Assembly: GCA_947623205.1 (NCBI GenBank)
Contig: CANQGM010000011.1
Span: 1 to 64,000, forward strand
Origin: an uncultured Clostridia bacterium
Lineage (GTDB): Bacteria; Bacillota; Clostridia; Oscillospirales; Acutalibacteraceae
Length of the DNA: 64,000 bases
Direction of reading: 5' to 3'
Made by a program: the position numbers and the translations under genes. Position 1 is the first letter of the stretch, and each line of letters opens with the position of its first letter. Positions 1-9,338 of this stretch are shown piece by piece. Under the pieces are notes generated by a model. It did not search any database. It was given only the letters and a program-made list of their open reading frames with translations, and had not been told where the DNA came from.

Positions 1-32
1 AAAGAGGGCATGGAGTAAATAAAAATATAGAG

Positions 33-74
33 AATCCCCGGTATTTGTCCATTTTGGGCATTGCCGGGGATTTT
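33..74 (+). terminator. Rho-independent terminator-like hairpin
   Basis: AATCCCCGG ... CCGGGGATTTT inverted repeat followed by T-run. Confidence 0.7.
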
Positions 75-129
75 CGCATTTATGGGATAAATAATTAGAA
101 GATAAATTGATAATTTATTTACTGAGGGG

Positions 130-342
130 ATGATTATGTATCCGTATCACAACACAATTAAAAAAAGAATTAAAAACGGCGAGCTGATAAGTTTTAATTA
201 TGTGGATAACTACAAGGATATAGGGGAGTGTTTACTTTTGCATTTCAGCACACCGCCATTTGAGCGACCAATAAGACCACACAAATATCACGAGTATTTC
301 GATATTCTTGAAAAATGGGCAAAACAGTCGGATAATAGTTAG
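130..342 (+). CDS. small hypothetical protein (70 aa)
   Basis: ORF with upstream GAGGGG SD-like sequence; no confident family. Confidence 0.55.
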   Translation: MIMYPYHNTIKKRIKNGELISFNYVDNYKDIGECLLLHFSTPPFERPIRPHKYHEYFDILEKWAKQSDNS

Positions 343-396
343 AAAGACAAAGCTTTAAAATTTAAGAATGTAATTGTGAAAAGACAATTTGAGATT

Positions 397-846
397 TTAA
401 TTAAATAGAATTTTAATACGTCTGACAGATTGATAACCGTTTTGACAATTATCTAATATTCTCTGCATATCAATAATCTTTATGTCGGACATTTTTTTAT
501 GATAAAGTGATTTACATTGATTATAAGCAGCTTCATACTGGCGTTTGGTATTTGCGTTTGTATCATCTGTAATAAATTCATCATACCAACGCTTATAAAT
601 TTCATTAAAAGCAAGTTTTGCTCATTTTATGTCATATGGATTTTTATTGTAGTCCGACAGAGCGTTTAAGGCATCCAGTCTGTTTGGATAATACCCGATA
701 ATTTTTCGCTGCTGATTACGAGTTTCTCTATCATATCCAATGGTGACACAAACAGCCCAAGGATTACGTCTTTTTCCGCTCAGTTTATAAACCGAGCCAT
801 AACCGTTTGGTAGTTTCATAAAAGGCCTCCATATCAAATTTGACAC
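397..846 (-). pseudogene. truncated tyrosine-type integrase (N-terminal arm-binding plus part of core-binding domain)
   Basis: 622-846 encodes KLPNGYGSVYKLSGKRRNPWAVCVT...; the same frame continues past an in-frame TGA (..NPYDIK*AKLAFNEIYKRWYDEFITDDTNANTKRQYEAAYNQCKSLYHKKMSDIKIIDMQRILDN..) to a TAA at 397; catalytic domain absent. Confidence 0.8.
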
Positions 847-911
847 AGAGGCATAATTATCCTAGAATTATTTTAAGACTTATCATGGTTTTTTGGTGAC
901 TCCTGTGTTAC

Positions 912-952
912 CGTCCGCTCTATCCTGTGCCAACAGGGTAGGGCGGTTTTTT
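912..952 (+). terminator. terminator-like hairpin (T-run on + strand)
   Basis: CCGCTCTATCCTGT-GCCA-ACAGGGTAGGGCGG then TTTTTTATTTTAT. Confidence 0.65.
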
Positions 953-955
953 ATT

Positions 956-1162
956 TTATATCACTATTAAAATTATGACAATAGCTATTATAAGAATAGT
1001 TAGTAATACAGGCATTAAACAACCCCCGCCAGTAATCATTTTACCTACTTTCCTTTGTCGCCCTGATTTGGTAAGCGGAATCCCAGTTGCTTTTGAAATC
1101 TTACGTTTGGCTTTTGTAACACCTAATGCGCGTTTCCAACTAAAACCACCTCTATTTGCCAT
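956..1162 (-). CDS. small basic protein with C-terminal TM helix (MANRGGFSWKRALGVTKAKRK...)
   Basis: ORF; start at 1162 has a GGAG SD on the minus strand; C-terminus is a hydrophobic TM segment. Confidence 0.7.
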   Translation of the reverse strand: MANRGGFSWKRALGVTKAKRKISKATGIPLTKSGRQRKVGKMITGGGCLMPVLLTILIIAIVIILIVI

Positions 1163-1191
1163 CGTACACATCTCCATTTAAGAAAATTATT

Positions 1192-2271
1192 TTATATAAA
1201 ACGCTTTACAACTTCAATGAGTTTATCTTTATAATGTTCAAGGTCATAAATATTGGGGAGTATAATTTTTTCTTGACTTTTATCCTCATTAGGAATATAA
1301 AGAATTTTTTTATTATCTGTAAGAACCAACCGACAGATCCATTTACGCCCATTGTCTTTATATAAAATATTTATGTATGATATAGTATCTCTATATGTAA
1401 TATCAGTCATTGGAACTATATCTTTTAAAAGGTTTTTTATTATAAAATACGCTTCTAATTCTTCATCAGTTGTTATGATTTCTGAAGATTTATTATGTTC
1501 TTCTTGAACGACTTCAGCAGTTTTATCAGGTATATTATCAGTAGCCTTCGATTTTTCATCATCTGTACCTAAAGCAGCTTTTATTTTTTCGTTCATCAAT
1601 TCACTTATGTAGTTGTTAAGTGATTTTTTCAAAATTGGTTTAAATTTGTCAACAACATTTTGTGTCAGTCTGCCGGAATAGGTTTTGTTTAAAAAGAATC
1701 TAAGAAAATCATCTGTTGGCTTTTGTAATTCTTGAGACAAAATATTTTTAAATTCATTTGAGTATTTTAATTCAGAGGCAGTACTAAAAATTTCTTCAAG
1801 ATTAAAGTTGGATTTATGAAATTTTTTTAGTTCAGCAATTTTAGTTTCTTTAGGATTTAAAATATCAATTTCTAAGAACGGTTTTTCATCCATTTTATTC
1901 GGTTCTTCTAAATCGGTGAAAAACTTATAAACTAACCCGTTAGTTAAAACGGCAAATTTTGCTTTTGTTGTACCAAAATATCTAAATAATTGTGAACTGT
2001 GTCTATCTAAATTTTCGCCACACCATTTTGCTTCAATTAGTATAATGGGTTGTCCATCTTGAATTATAGCATAGTCAACTTTTTCCCCCTTTTTGATACC
2101 TACATCAGCTGTGTATTCGGGAACAAATTCATCAGGATTAAAAACATCGTAACCTAACATTTTAAAGAAAGGAACGATTAACGACATTTTTGTTGCTTCC
2201 TCTGTTTGTAATGTTTCCTTGATATTTGCCGCCTTTTTTGAAAATTGCTTGATTTGATCGATGAAATCCAT
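1192..2271 (-). CDS. HSDR_N-like PD-(D/E)XK nuclease domain protein, standalone
   Basis: 359 aa; VDYAI-IQDGQPIILIEAKW (D..ExK) and SQLFRYFGTTKAKFAVLTNG are typical of the type I restriction R-subunit N-terminal domain; no helicase or methylase nearby. Confidence 0.8.
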   Translation of the reverse strand: MDFIDQIKQFSKKAANIKETLQTEEATKMSLIVPFFKMLGYDVFNPDEFVPEYTADVGIKKGEKVDYAIIQDGQPIILIEAKWCGENLDRHSSQLFRYFGTTKAKFAVLTNGLVYKFFTDLEEPNKMDEKPFLEIDILNPKETKIAELKKFHKSNFNLEEIFSTASELKYSNEFKNILSQELQKPTDDFLRFFLNKTYSGRLTQNVVDKFKPILKKSLNNYISELMNEKIKAALGTDDEKSKATDNIPDKTAEVVQEEHNKSSEIITTDEELEAYFIIKNLLKDIVPMTDITYRDTISYINILYKDNGRKWICRLVLTDNKKILYIPNEDKSQEKIILPNIYDLEHYKDKLIEVVKRFI

Positions 2272-2363
2272 TTTTTTCTCTCCTTTAAAATATTATTTGA
2301 CAAATTATGTTAAATAATATAATATTTTATCAGAGGAGTGCTAACTTCTCACGCTTATTTATT

Positions 2364-2402
2364 GCCGTCCGTTATTTGCAGTAACGGGCGGTTTTTTATT
2401 TT
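2364..2402 (+). terminator. terminator-like hairpin (T-run on + strand)
   Basis: GCCGTCCGTTA-TTTGCAG-TAACGGGCGG then TTTTTTATTTTAT. Confidence 0.6.
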
Positions 2403-2418
2403 ATAAAAAAGCTATATA

Positions 2419-2895
2419 TTAATAGCCGTTTTGTTCAGCTCCATATACGGCTTGTTCATGTGTAAATCCTTCGTATTCAAGCTGTTTAATTAATGAGTCC
2501 TTTGAGAAACTTGAATATTCTAAGTAGGAAGCGGCTGATTTAACTGCCTGTTCTTTCCAATCGGCACCGCAATTATCAGCAGCATATACGGCTTCTTCAT
2601 TGGAATATTTTTCGTATTCCAATTGCTCAATAAGTCCCTGATATGAAAAGGCTTTAGATTCAAGATAAGACTTTGCTGATTTCAAGGCATTTATTTTACC
2701 TATAGAAACGTCAGACTTCGTCTTTTCTGTTGGTTTCTCAGTTGTAGACTCTTCTGTCGTAGTTGCTTGCATTGCTTGTACGGTAGTATCGGATTCTGTC
2801 GTAAACTGCTCGGAATTTGTCGATGATGAACAGCCTGCGAAAATTACCGATGTCGCAATAACTCCCATTAATAGAATTGTAATTACTTTTTTCAT
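2419..2895 (-). CDS. Ltp-family (host cell surface-exposed) lipoprotein with two repeats
   Basis: lipobox VIFAGCSSS; two repeats ALKSAKSYLESKAFSYQGLIEQLEYEKYSNEEAVYAADNCG / AVKSAASYLEYSSFSKDSLIKQLEYEGFTHEQAVYGAEQNGY. Confidence 0.85.
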   Translation of the reverse strand: MKKVITILLMGVIATSVIFAGCSSSTNSEQFTTESDTTVQAMQATTTEESTTEKPTEKTKSDVSIGKINALKSAKSYLESKAFSYQGLIEQLEYEKYSNEEAVYAADNCGADWKEQAVKSAASYLEYSSFSKDSLIKQLEYEGFTHEQAVYGAEQNGY

Positions 2896-3049
2896 TTGTA
2901 TTCCTCCAAAATATAATTAATTTGCCGACATAAATTTACATATTTTGTCAGCTAATTATATAATAAGTTATTTAAGATGAAAGTGCAACTATATCACAAT
3001 TTTACGTGCAAACTTTGTGAAATTACGACAAAATTTATAAAAAGAATTT

Positions 3050-3300
3050 GTTTAAAATATGCTCTTAATTCCACTTTTTTGTTTTTTATGAATGTTTCAA
3101 ATTGATTATATACCTGTTTTTCCATTGGGTGTAAATACCACGCATTTCGCATTTCAAGTTCACGCATACGTTTTTTTCGTTATGTTGCCGCTTCAAGCGA
3201 TATGTTACATAGATTTGCAATATCGCGAGCAGTAAATGCTTTTAACTCGTGCAGTACGCAAGCAGGAGCTAATAAATCTCTTGCAAATACATTATATAAA
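3050..3300 (-). pseudogene. ImmA/IrrE-family metallopeptidase, C-terminal remnant with in-frame stop
   Basis: minus-strand translation LYNVFARDLLAPACVLHELKAFTARDIANLCNISLEAAT*RKKRMRELEMRNAWYLHPMEKQVYNQFETFIKNK; TAA at 3180-3182. Confidence 0.7.
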
Positions 3301-4082
3301 GATGAGAAAGCTGAGCTATATTAAATGAACATTATTCAGATAATAGTTTTAAGATTTATTATGGATAAGCAGGAGATATATAATTTAATGATTTCCGAAA
3401 TGAGCAAAATAATTAATCAATGGGATAACTCTGGTATTATAATTGAAACACAATATGAATTTGCGTCGCAACATATTATAAAGTATTATTTTGATTAGAT
3501 TTATAAAATTATTAAAGAAAATGGGGCATAGTGTTGGCGAAATAAATAGTGTTAATTGTGAAGACGATTATTGCATTTAAGAAGTTTTATGCGAGACAAT
3601 TGAAATTTTAGGAGAAGGATAAATGTATTGTTTTTTGATCCTTTAATGATAAATTATAATGAGGCAAAAAGAATTGTTGAAAGATATTTTGAGTTGCATT
3701 CATCTTTGATTGTTTAGATTATAATTTGTTTAAATAAGAATTTTCGGCTCCCATAATATTTTGTGTAAAAACTACTCCATCAAGCAATAAAAAAGTGGAT
3801 TGCAGAATCGGTGTGATTGACTTGCACTGTATTAATTATGATTCCCGTTTGCGCAATGTTATGTGTGAGCCAGTTCGCATGACCGTTTATAATAATACAA
3901 CGCGCTTATTCCCTCATCAATCTTTAGATAGGTGAGGGAGTTTTTATCATAAAATAATGTTAGCTACTTGTTTGCTATATGTTAGCTACGAAGCATAATT
4001 TAGCGTAATTCAGTGTAACTTTAATATAGCAAAAGCTCAGTAAATATCGGGATTTACTGAGCTTTCACATTAATTAATGTTT

Positions 4083-4169
4083 TGGTGCAGGTAACAGGAC
4101 TTGAACCTGCATGAAATTGCTTTCACATGGACCTGAACCATGCGCGTCTGCCAATTCCGCCATACCTGC
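4083..4169 (-). tRNA. tRNA-Leu (anticodon CAG)
   Basis: 7-bp acceptor stem GCAGGTA/TACCTGC, anticodon stem-loop CATGG-TTCAGGT-CCATG, GGTTCAAGTCC T-loop, encoded CCA, long variable arm. Confidence 0.95.
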
Positions 4170-4287
4170 ATATTTGATATTCATAAAGTTTTAAGACAAA
4201 GTTTTTTAGACGGAGACTTACTTGTTAAGTATATCAAACATATTGAAGAATGTCAATTAAAGATTAATAATTTTATTTTTATGTTTT

Positions 4288-4938
4288 TTAAATTAACGAT
4301 AATTCCAAATAAATATCATTTGCTGATTTTATAAACGCTTTGCAATTGTACTTTTCAGCATCCTCTTTTGTTCTGAATCCCCAGCCGTATAGAGCCGCAG
4401 CAAAGTCCATTCCGACTTTTTCAGCACCCTGCGCGTCAACTTCACTGTCTCCTATAATAATACTGTCTTCAACAGACACTCCGAGTTTTTCGCATGCCTG
4501 CATAATCAAATCGCCTTTTGTGAGATTAGTACCGACATCTGTTGCGCAAACAGCGTCAAACATATTTTTACCATTAAATGATTCCAGCATATTTGAAATA
4601 AACATTGTATGTTTTTGAGTTGCTATTGCAAGCTTGCAGCCGTTTTCTTTTAATTTGTTCAGTGAGTCGGCTATGCCGTCATATAATGTGAACATCTCTA
4701 TGCCTTTTTGCGAATATAACTTGCTGTAATTATTTGCGGCATATTTGACTTCATCATCTTTCATATCAAAAATTCTTTTAATGACTTCTTCAAGAGGAAA
4801 ACCGATCACACCGTAAAGCGCGTCGTGGTCAACGGGCGGATATCCTAACGATGTTGCTGTTGTGTTTAAGCAGTAAAGTATTCCCGGAGAAGTATCTGCA
4901 AGAGTTCCGTCAAATCCGAAAATTACTAATTTTTTCAT
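4288..4938 (-). CDS. HAD-superfamily hydrolase, phosphoglycolate phosphatase-like, motif I altered
   Basis: FGFDGTLADTSPG (canonical FDFDGTLxDT), ATQKH, KGDLI, IIGDSEVDAQGA. Confidence 0.85.
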   Translation of the reverse strand: MKKLVIFGFDGTLADTSPGILYCLNTTATSLGYPPVDHDALYGVIGFPLEEVIKRIFDMKDDEVKYAANNYSKLYSQKGIEMFTLYDGIADSLNKLKENGCKLAIATQKHTMFISNMLESFNGKNMFDAVCATDVGTNLTKGDLIMQACEKLGVSVEDSIIIGDSEVDAQGAEKVGMDFAAALYGWGFRTKEDAEKYNCKAFIKSANDIYLELSLI

Positions 4939-5166
4939 AATATCACCTGTAAATAAAAAAACACACGATAAAAACACATTTTTGCGTATTACATTCTCTG
5001 TGTATAGTGTTTAGATAAACATAATACTTTTTGTTAATTATAACATTCAAAATTAATAAACACAATAGTTATTTTTAATTGACATAATGTGCAGGGCGGT
5101 ATAAAATTAACTTATGCATTAGTTATTTACTGCCATATGCTGACTAAATTAATGAAAGGCTTAAAA

Positions 5167-6798
5167 ATGAGCACATCAAATATACAAAATGACAAAAACA
5201 AAAAGTTAAATCAAAAATACACCGTAAAAAATGCGCTTGTAAACTATTATTTATTTTTAATCTTTACTGTTTTTCCGCTGTTTGCAACTAACGCGTATTT
5301 TAATATACGTCACGATAAATATTACTTATTTATAATTCTTTCAGCTTTGATTATTTTAGCAGAAGCCGCTTTGGTACTATCGTTAAAAGCCGATAATAAA
5401 AATAAGTTATGTGATGAACCTGTTATGGGTGTGAAAAAAAATATATGGTACAAGTCGTTTTCATTTACCGACTGGGCCATGCTTGCCTTTCTTGCGGTCA
5501 GTTTTATATCGTCCGCTTTGTCAAAGCATCCGCTCGACGCGATTTTAGGCACCGCGGGCAGGAACAACGGTTTGCTGCTGATTGCATTGTATGTTGGCGT
5601 TTACTTTCTTATTACACGTTATTACTATTTTATGGAATATGTTTTTATTGCGCTTGCGGGAGCGTCGGCAATTGTTTATCTGCTGTCTATTCTAAATTGC
5701 TTTTACATTGATCCGCTCGGAATGTTTTCCCGGCTTACCGATGAAAAAACAATAACCGACTTTACTTCGACCATCGGCAATAAAAATTTGATGTCAAGCT
5801 ACATATGCATAACTCTTCCGGTGTTTATTGCAATGTCGGTCCACACAAAAAAATCAGCTTATCGGGCAATCTATCTTACCCTTACGGGTCTTGGCTTTGA
5901 GGCATTAATGACTGCCGACAGCGACTCGGGCATTCTCGGCATAGGAGTATTTTTAGTTATATATTTTGTCTGGTATTCAAGAAAGATTGCAAGATTAAAA
6001 AGATTTTTTCTTTCCCTTACGGTTATGTTGGGGTGCGCCAAACTCCTAAGGCTGTTTTCATTTTTAATGAATGATAAATCAAAAGGTATGGATGATTTTC
6101 AAAAGTTGTTTGTTTACTCAAGATTTGGATTTGTAGTTCTTGCAGTCGTTGCAATAATTACCGTTCTGCTTTACTTAATTGATAATAAAAAGCCTGATAT
6201 TGTACTTTCAAGGGCAGTGCCGATTACGCTTGGTGTATTTGCAGTCTTGTGTGCAATAGGAATTGTCGGCACAGTAGTTTATTTTAGCCGGATAGATACG
6301 ATTGCAGACCTTAAAGGATTTAAAGGTCTTTTGCGTTTTGACGATGAATGGGGAACGCACAGAGGCTTTATGTGGATAAGGTCAATGTGGATTTTCAATG
6401 ATTTTTCATTAGTCGAAAAACTGTTCGGCTGCGGTCCCGACAACTACTATTATGCTTTTCAGCCGTATTTTAGCGGACTTCAAAAATATGGCGACTCATC
6501 AACAAATGCGGCGCATAACGAGTACATAAATTATTTGATTACAATAGGAATTACCGGTCTTTTGTCTTTCCTTGCAGTTTTAGGCGGCACTATAACCCGT
6601 GCGGTCAAATCGGCACAAAAAAATCCCCTTGCCATTGTATGCGTATCGGCCGTTATATGTTATTCGGTGCAGGCGGTCGTAAATATTTCACAGCCTATAA
6701 CAACTCCGCTTTTTATTTTGTTTATTGCACTTTGCGAAGCAGTTTCAAGACAAACAAAATTAACAGGTAAAAATTCATTTGATGTTGGTGAGTGTTAA
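5167..6798 (+). CDS. O-antigen ligase/polymerase family membrane protein (Wzy_C-like)
   Basis: multi-TM protein; GCGPDNYYYAFQPYF...NAAHNEYINYLITIGITGLLSFLAVLGG. Confidence 0.75.
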   Translation: MSTSNIQNDKNKKLNQKYTVKNALVNYYLFLIFTVFPLFATNAYFNIRHDKYYLFIILSALIILAEAALVLSLKADNKNKLCDEPVMGVKKNIWYKSFSFTDWAMLAFLAVSFISSALSKHPLDAILGTAGRNNGLLLIALYVGVYFLITRYYYFMEYVFIALAGASAIVYLLSILNCFYIDPLGMFSRLTDEKTITDFTSTIGNKNLMSSYICITLPVFIAMSVHTKKSAYRAIYLTLTGLGFEALMTADSDSGILGIGVFLVIYFVWYSRKIARLKRFFLSLTVMLGCAKLLRLFSFLMNDKSKGMDDFQKLFVYSRFGFVVLAVVAIITVLLYLIDNKKPDIVLSRAVPITLGVFAVLCAIGIVGTVVYFSRIDTIADLKGFKGLLRFDDEWGTHRGFMWIRSMWIFNDFSLVEKLFGCGPDNYYYAFQPYFSGLQKYGDSSTNAAHNEYINYLITIGITGLLSFLAVLGGTITRAVKSAQKNPLAIVCVSAVICYSVQAVVNISQPITTPLFILFIALCEAVSRQTKLTGKNSFDVGEC

Positions 6799-6859
6799 AA
6801 AGAAATTTAAAAATCATTTGCGTAAACTTAATTTTTAATCACTATTGTTTGTAAGACTA

Positions 6860-6900
6860 AAAAATCCCAACCGAAAATTTATTTTTCGGTTGGGATTTTT
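6860..6900. terminator. bidirectional terminator hairpin
   Basis: AAAAATCCCAACCGAAAA-tttat-TTTTCGGTTGGGATTTTT between convergent genes. Confidence 0.9.
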
Positions 6901-6915
6901 ATTGGTGTTTTATCT

Positions 6916-8427
6916 TTATTTTATAATGCTGTTGCCGTCCATTTCTTCCGGTTTGGGAAGATTTAAAATATGAAGCATGGTCGGTGCAATATCTGCAAGT
7001 CTGCCGCCTTCTCTGAGTTCGCAGTCATAGCCTACAACGCAGAAAGGAACCGGATTTGTAGTATGAGCGGTAAAGGGTTCTCCGTCGGAGTCTATCATTT
7101 TGTCTGCGTTTCCGTGGTCAGCGGTAATAATTGCAACTCCGTCCATTTCTCTGATAGCGTCAATAACTCTGCCAACGCAGGAGTCAACAGCTTCAACGGC
7201 CTTTACGGTCGCTTCAAACACACCTGTATGACCTACCATATCACAGTTTGCAAAGTTGAGAATAATCACATCATATTTGCCGCTTTTAATTGCCGGAATG
7301 AGCTTATCTGTAACCTCATAAGCGCTCATTTCGGGTTGTAAGTCGTAGGTTGCAACAGCAGGAGATTTGACAAGGATTCTGTCTTCACCCGGATATTGCT
7401 TTTCAACACCGCCGTTAAAGAAGAATGTAACGTGAGCATACTTTTCTGTTTCTGCAATTCTCAGTTGAGTCAGATTTAAACTTGAAATATACTCGCCCAG
7501 TGTATTTTTAAGAACCTGCGGCTTGAAAGCAACGTCAACATTCGGCATAGTTGCGTCATACTGGGTCATACAAACATATTTAAGCGGGAATAATCCGTTT
7601 TTTCTTTCAAATCCCGTAAATTCGGGGTCAACAAGAGTTCTTGTGATTTCACGGGCTCTGTCGGGACGGAAATTAAAGAAAATAACACTGTCGTTTTCTT
7701 TAATTGTTTCGCCGCCTTTTATAAAGCAGGGAACAACAAACTCGTCTGTAACTCCGTCTTTATACGAGTTTTCAACAGCGCAAACAGGGCAGTCAGCCTG
7801 AACGCCCTCGCCGTAAACCATTGCCGCATATGCTTTTTCAACACGTTCCCAGCGATTGTCACGGTCCATAGCGTAATATCTGCCCATTACAGTTGCAATT
7901 TTACCAACACCTATTTCTTCGGTTTTTGCTATGCATTCTTTAATAAAATCTGCGGCGCTTGACGGAGGAACATCACGACCGTCAAGAAAAGCATGAATAA
8001 ATACTTTTTTAAGACCCTTTTTCTTTGCAAGTTCAAGTATGCCGTAAAGATGTGAGCTGTGGCTGTGAACGCCGCCGTCGGATAGAAGTCCCATAAGATG
8101 AAGAGATGTGCCTTTTTCAAGAGCATTATCCATAGCGGCAACAATAGCTTCATTGTCCTTAAGTTTATCTTCGTTGATAGTTTTGGTAATTCTTGTAAGC
8201 TCCTGGTAGACGATACGGCCTGCTCCGATGTTTGTGTGACCAACTTCTGAGTTGCCCATCTGACCGTCGGGAAGTCCAACGTCCATACCCGACGCGCCGA
8301 TTTGAGTTATGGGGTTAGATGAAAAGATTTTGTCAAGGTTTGGTCTTTTTGCCACTTTAATTGCATTGCCGTCTGCGGAATTAATACCGAAACCGTCAAG
8401 AATCATTAAAATTAAAGGTTTTTTCAT
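6916..8427 (-). CDS. gpmI: 2,3-bisphosphoglycerate-independent phosphoglycerate mutase
   Basis: [14 protein letters not shown]...[15 protein letters not shown]...[11 protein letters not shown]...ITADHGNAD. Confidence 0.97.
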   Translation of the reverse strand: MKKPLILMILDGFGINSADGNAIKVAKRPNLDKIFSSNPITQIGASGMDVGLPDGQMGNSEVGHTNIGAGRIVYQELTRITKTINEDKLKDNEAIVAAMDNALEKGTSLHLMGLLSDGGVHSHSSHLYGILELAKKKGLKKVFIHAFLDGRDVPPSSAADFIKECIAKTEEIGVGKIATVMGRYYAMDRDNRWERVEKAYAAMVYGEGVQADCPVCAVENSYKDGVTDEFVVPCFIKGGETIKENDSVIFFNFRPDRAREITRTLVDPEFTGFERKNGLFPLKYVCMTQYDATMPNVDVAFKPQVLKNTLGEYISSLNLTQLRIAETEKYAHVTFFFNGGVEKQYPGEDRILVKSPAVATYDLQPEMSAYEVTDKLIPAIKSGKYDVIILNFANCDMVGHTGVFEATVKAVEAVDSCVGRVIDAIREMDGVAIITADHGNADKMIDSDGEPFTAHTTNPVPFCVVGYDCELREGGRLADIAPTMLHILNLPKPEEMDGNSIIK

Positions 8428-8505
8428 TACACAAATCCTTTCCTGTAAACATTTTAAGAAAAAGAACGTACATAGATACGTCACGAAAAACAAGTAAGGG
8501 TAAAA

Positions 8506-9273
8506 TTATTTACTTGCTGCTTTTACAATGGCGGCAAATTTTTCCGCAACAAGTGAAGCACCGCCTATAAGACCGCCGTCAACGTTTGTTTTAGAGAGAA
8601 GTTCATCTGCGTTGCCGTCGTTCATAGAACCGCCGTACTGAATTGTAACAGCATCGGCAGTTTCTTTATCATAAAGTTTTGTAAGAGTTGCGCGAATAAA
8701 TGCACAAACTTCTTCAGCCTGGTCGGCCGTAGCGGTTTTGCCTGTTCCAATTGCCCATACGGGCTCATATGCAATAACCGTATTTTTGACATCTTCTTTA
8801 GATACGTCAAAAAGGTCAAGCTTTATCTGCCTTGCAATAACCTCTTCTGTTATGTCGCACTCACGTTCCCAAAGGAGTTCTCCGACGCAGACAATAGGCT
8901 TTAAGCCTGCTGAAAGCGCAGCCTTTGTTCTCTTGTTTACCGTTTCATCTGTTTCACCAAAGTACTGTCTTCTTTCACTGTGACCTACAACTACATATTC
9001 AACGCCCATTTCTTTGAGCATACCTGTTGAAATTTCACCTGTAAAAGCGCCGCTTTCAGCCCAGTGACAGTTTTCGGCGCCGATTTTTACATTAGAACCC
9101 TTTGTAACCTCAATGGCAACGCTTAAATCCACATAAGGTACGCAGGCGATTACTTCGCAGTCCGCATTTTTAACAGCGGGAATAATTGCTGTTAAAAGCT
9201 CTTTAGCTTCACTTGGAGTTTTGTTCATTTTCCAGTTGCCGGCAATAATTGCCTTTCTTTTAGTTTTATCCAT
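8506..9273 (-). CDS. tpiA: triosephosphate isomerase
   Basis: AGNWKMNKT, VVVGHSERRQYFGETDE, AYEPVWAIGTGK, IQYGGSMN. Confidence 0.98.
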   Translation of the reverse strand: MDKTKRKAIIAGNWKMNKTPSEAKELLTAIIPAVKNADCEVIACVPYVDLSVAIEVTKGSNVKIGAENCHWAESGAFTGEISTGMLKEMGVEYVVVGHSERRQYFGETDETVNKRTKAALSAGLKPIVCVGELLWERECDITEEVIARQIKLDLFDVSKEDVKNTVIAYEPVWAIGTGKTATADQAEEVCAFIRATLTKLYDKETADAVTIQYGGSMNDGNADELLSKTNVDGGLIGGASLVAEKFAAIVKAASK

Positions 9274-9338
9274 TTTTTATTCTGCCTTTCACACATATAT
9301 TTTATGGGCGAGAAAACCCGCCCATATTATTATTTGAA

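Noticed and set aside
1-4169. att direct repeats of the tRNA-Leu 3' end bounding the island
   Set aside because: I could not find a second copy of the tRNA 3' segment in the window; the left boundary is probably outside it.
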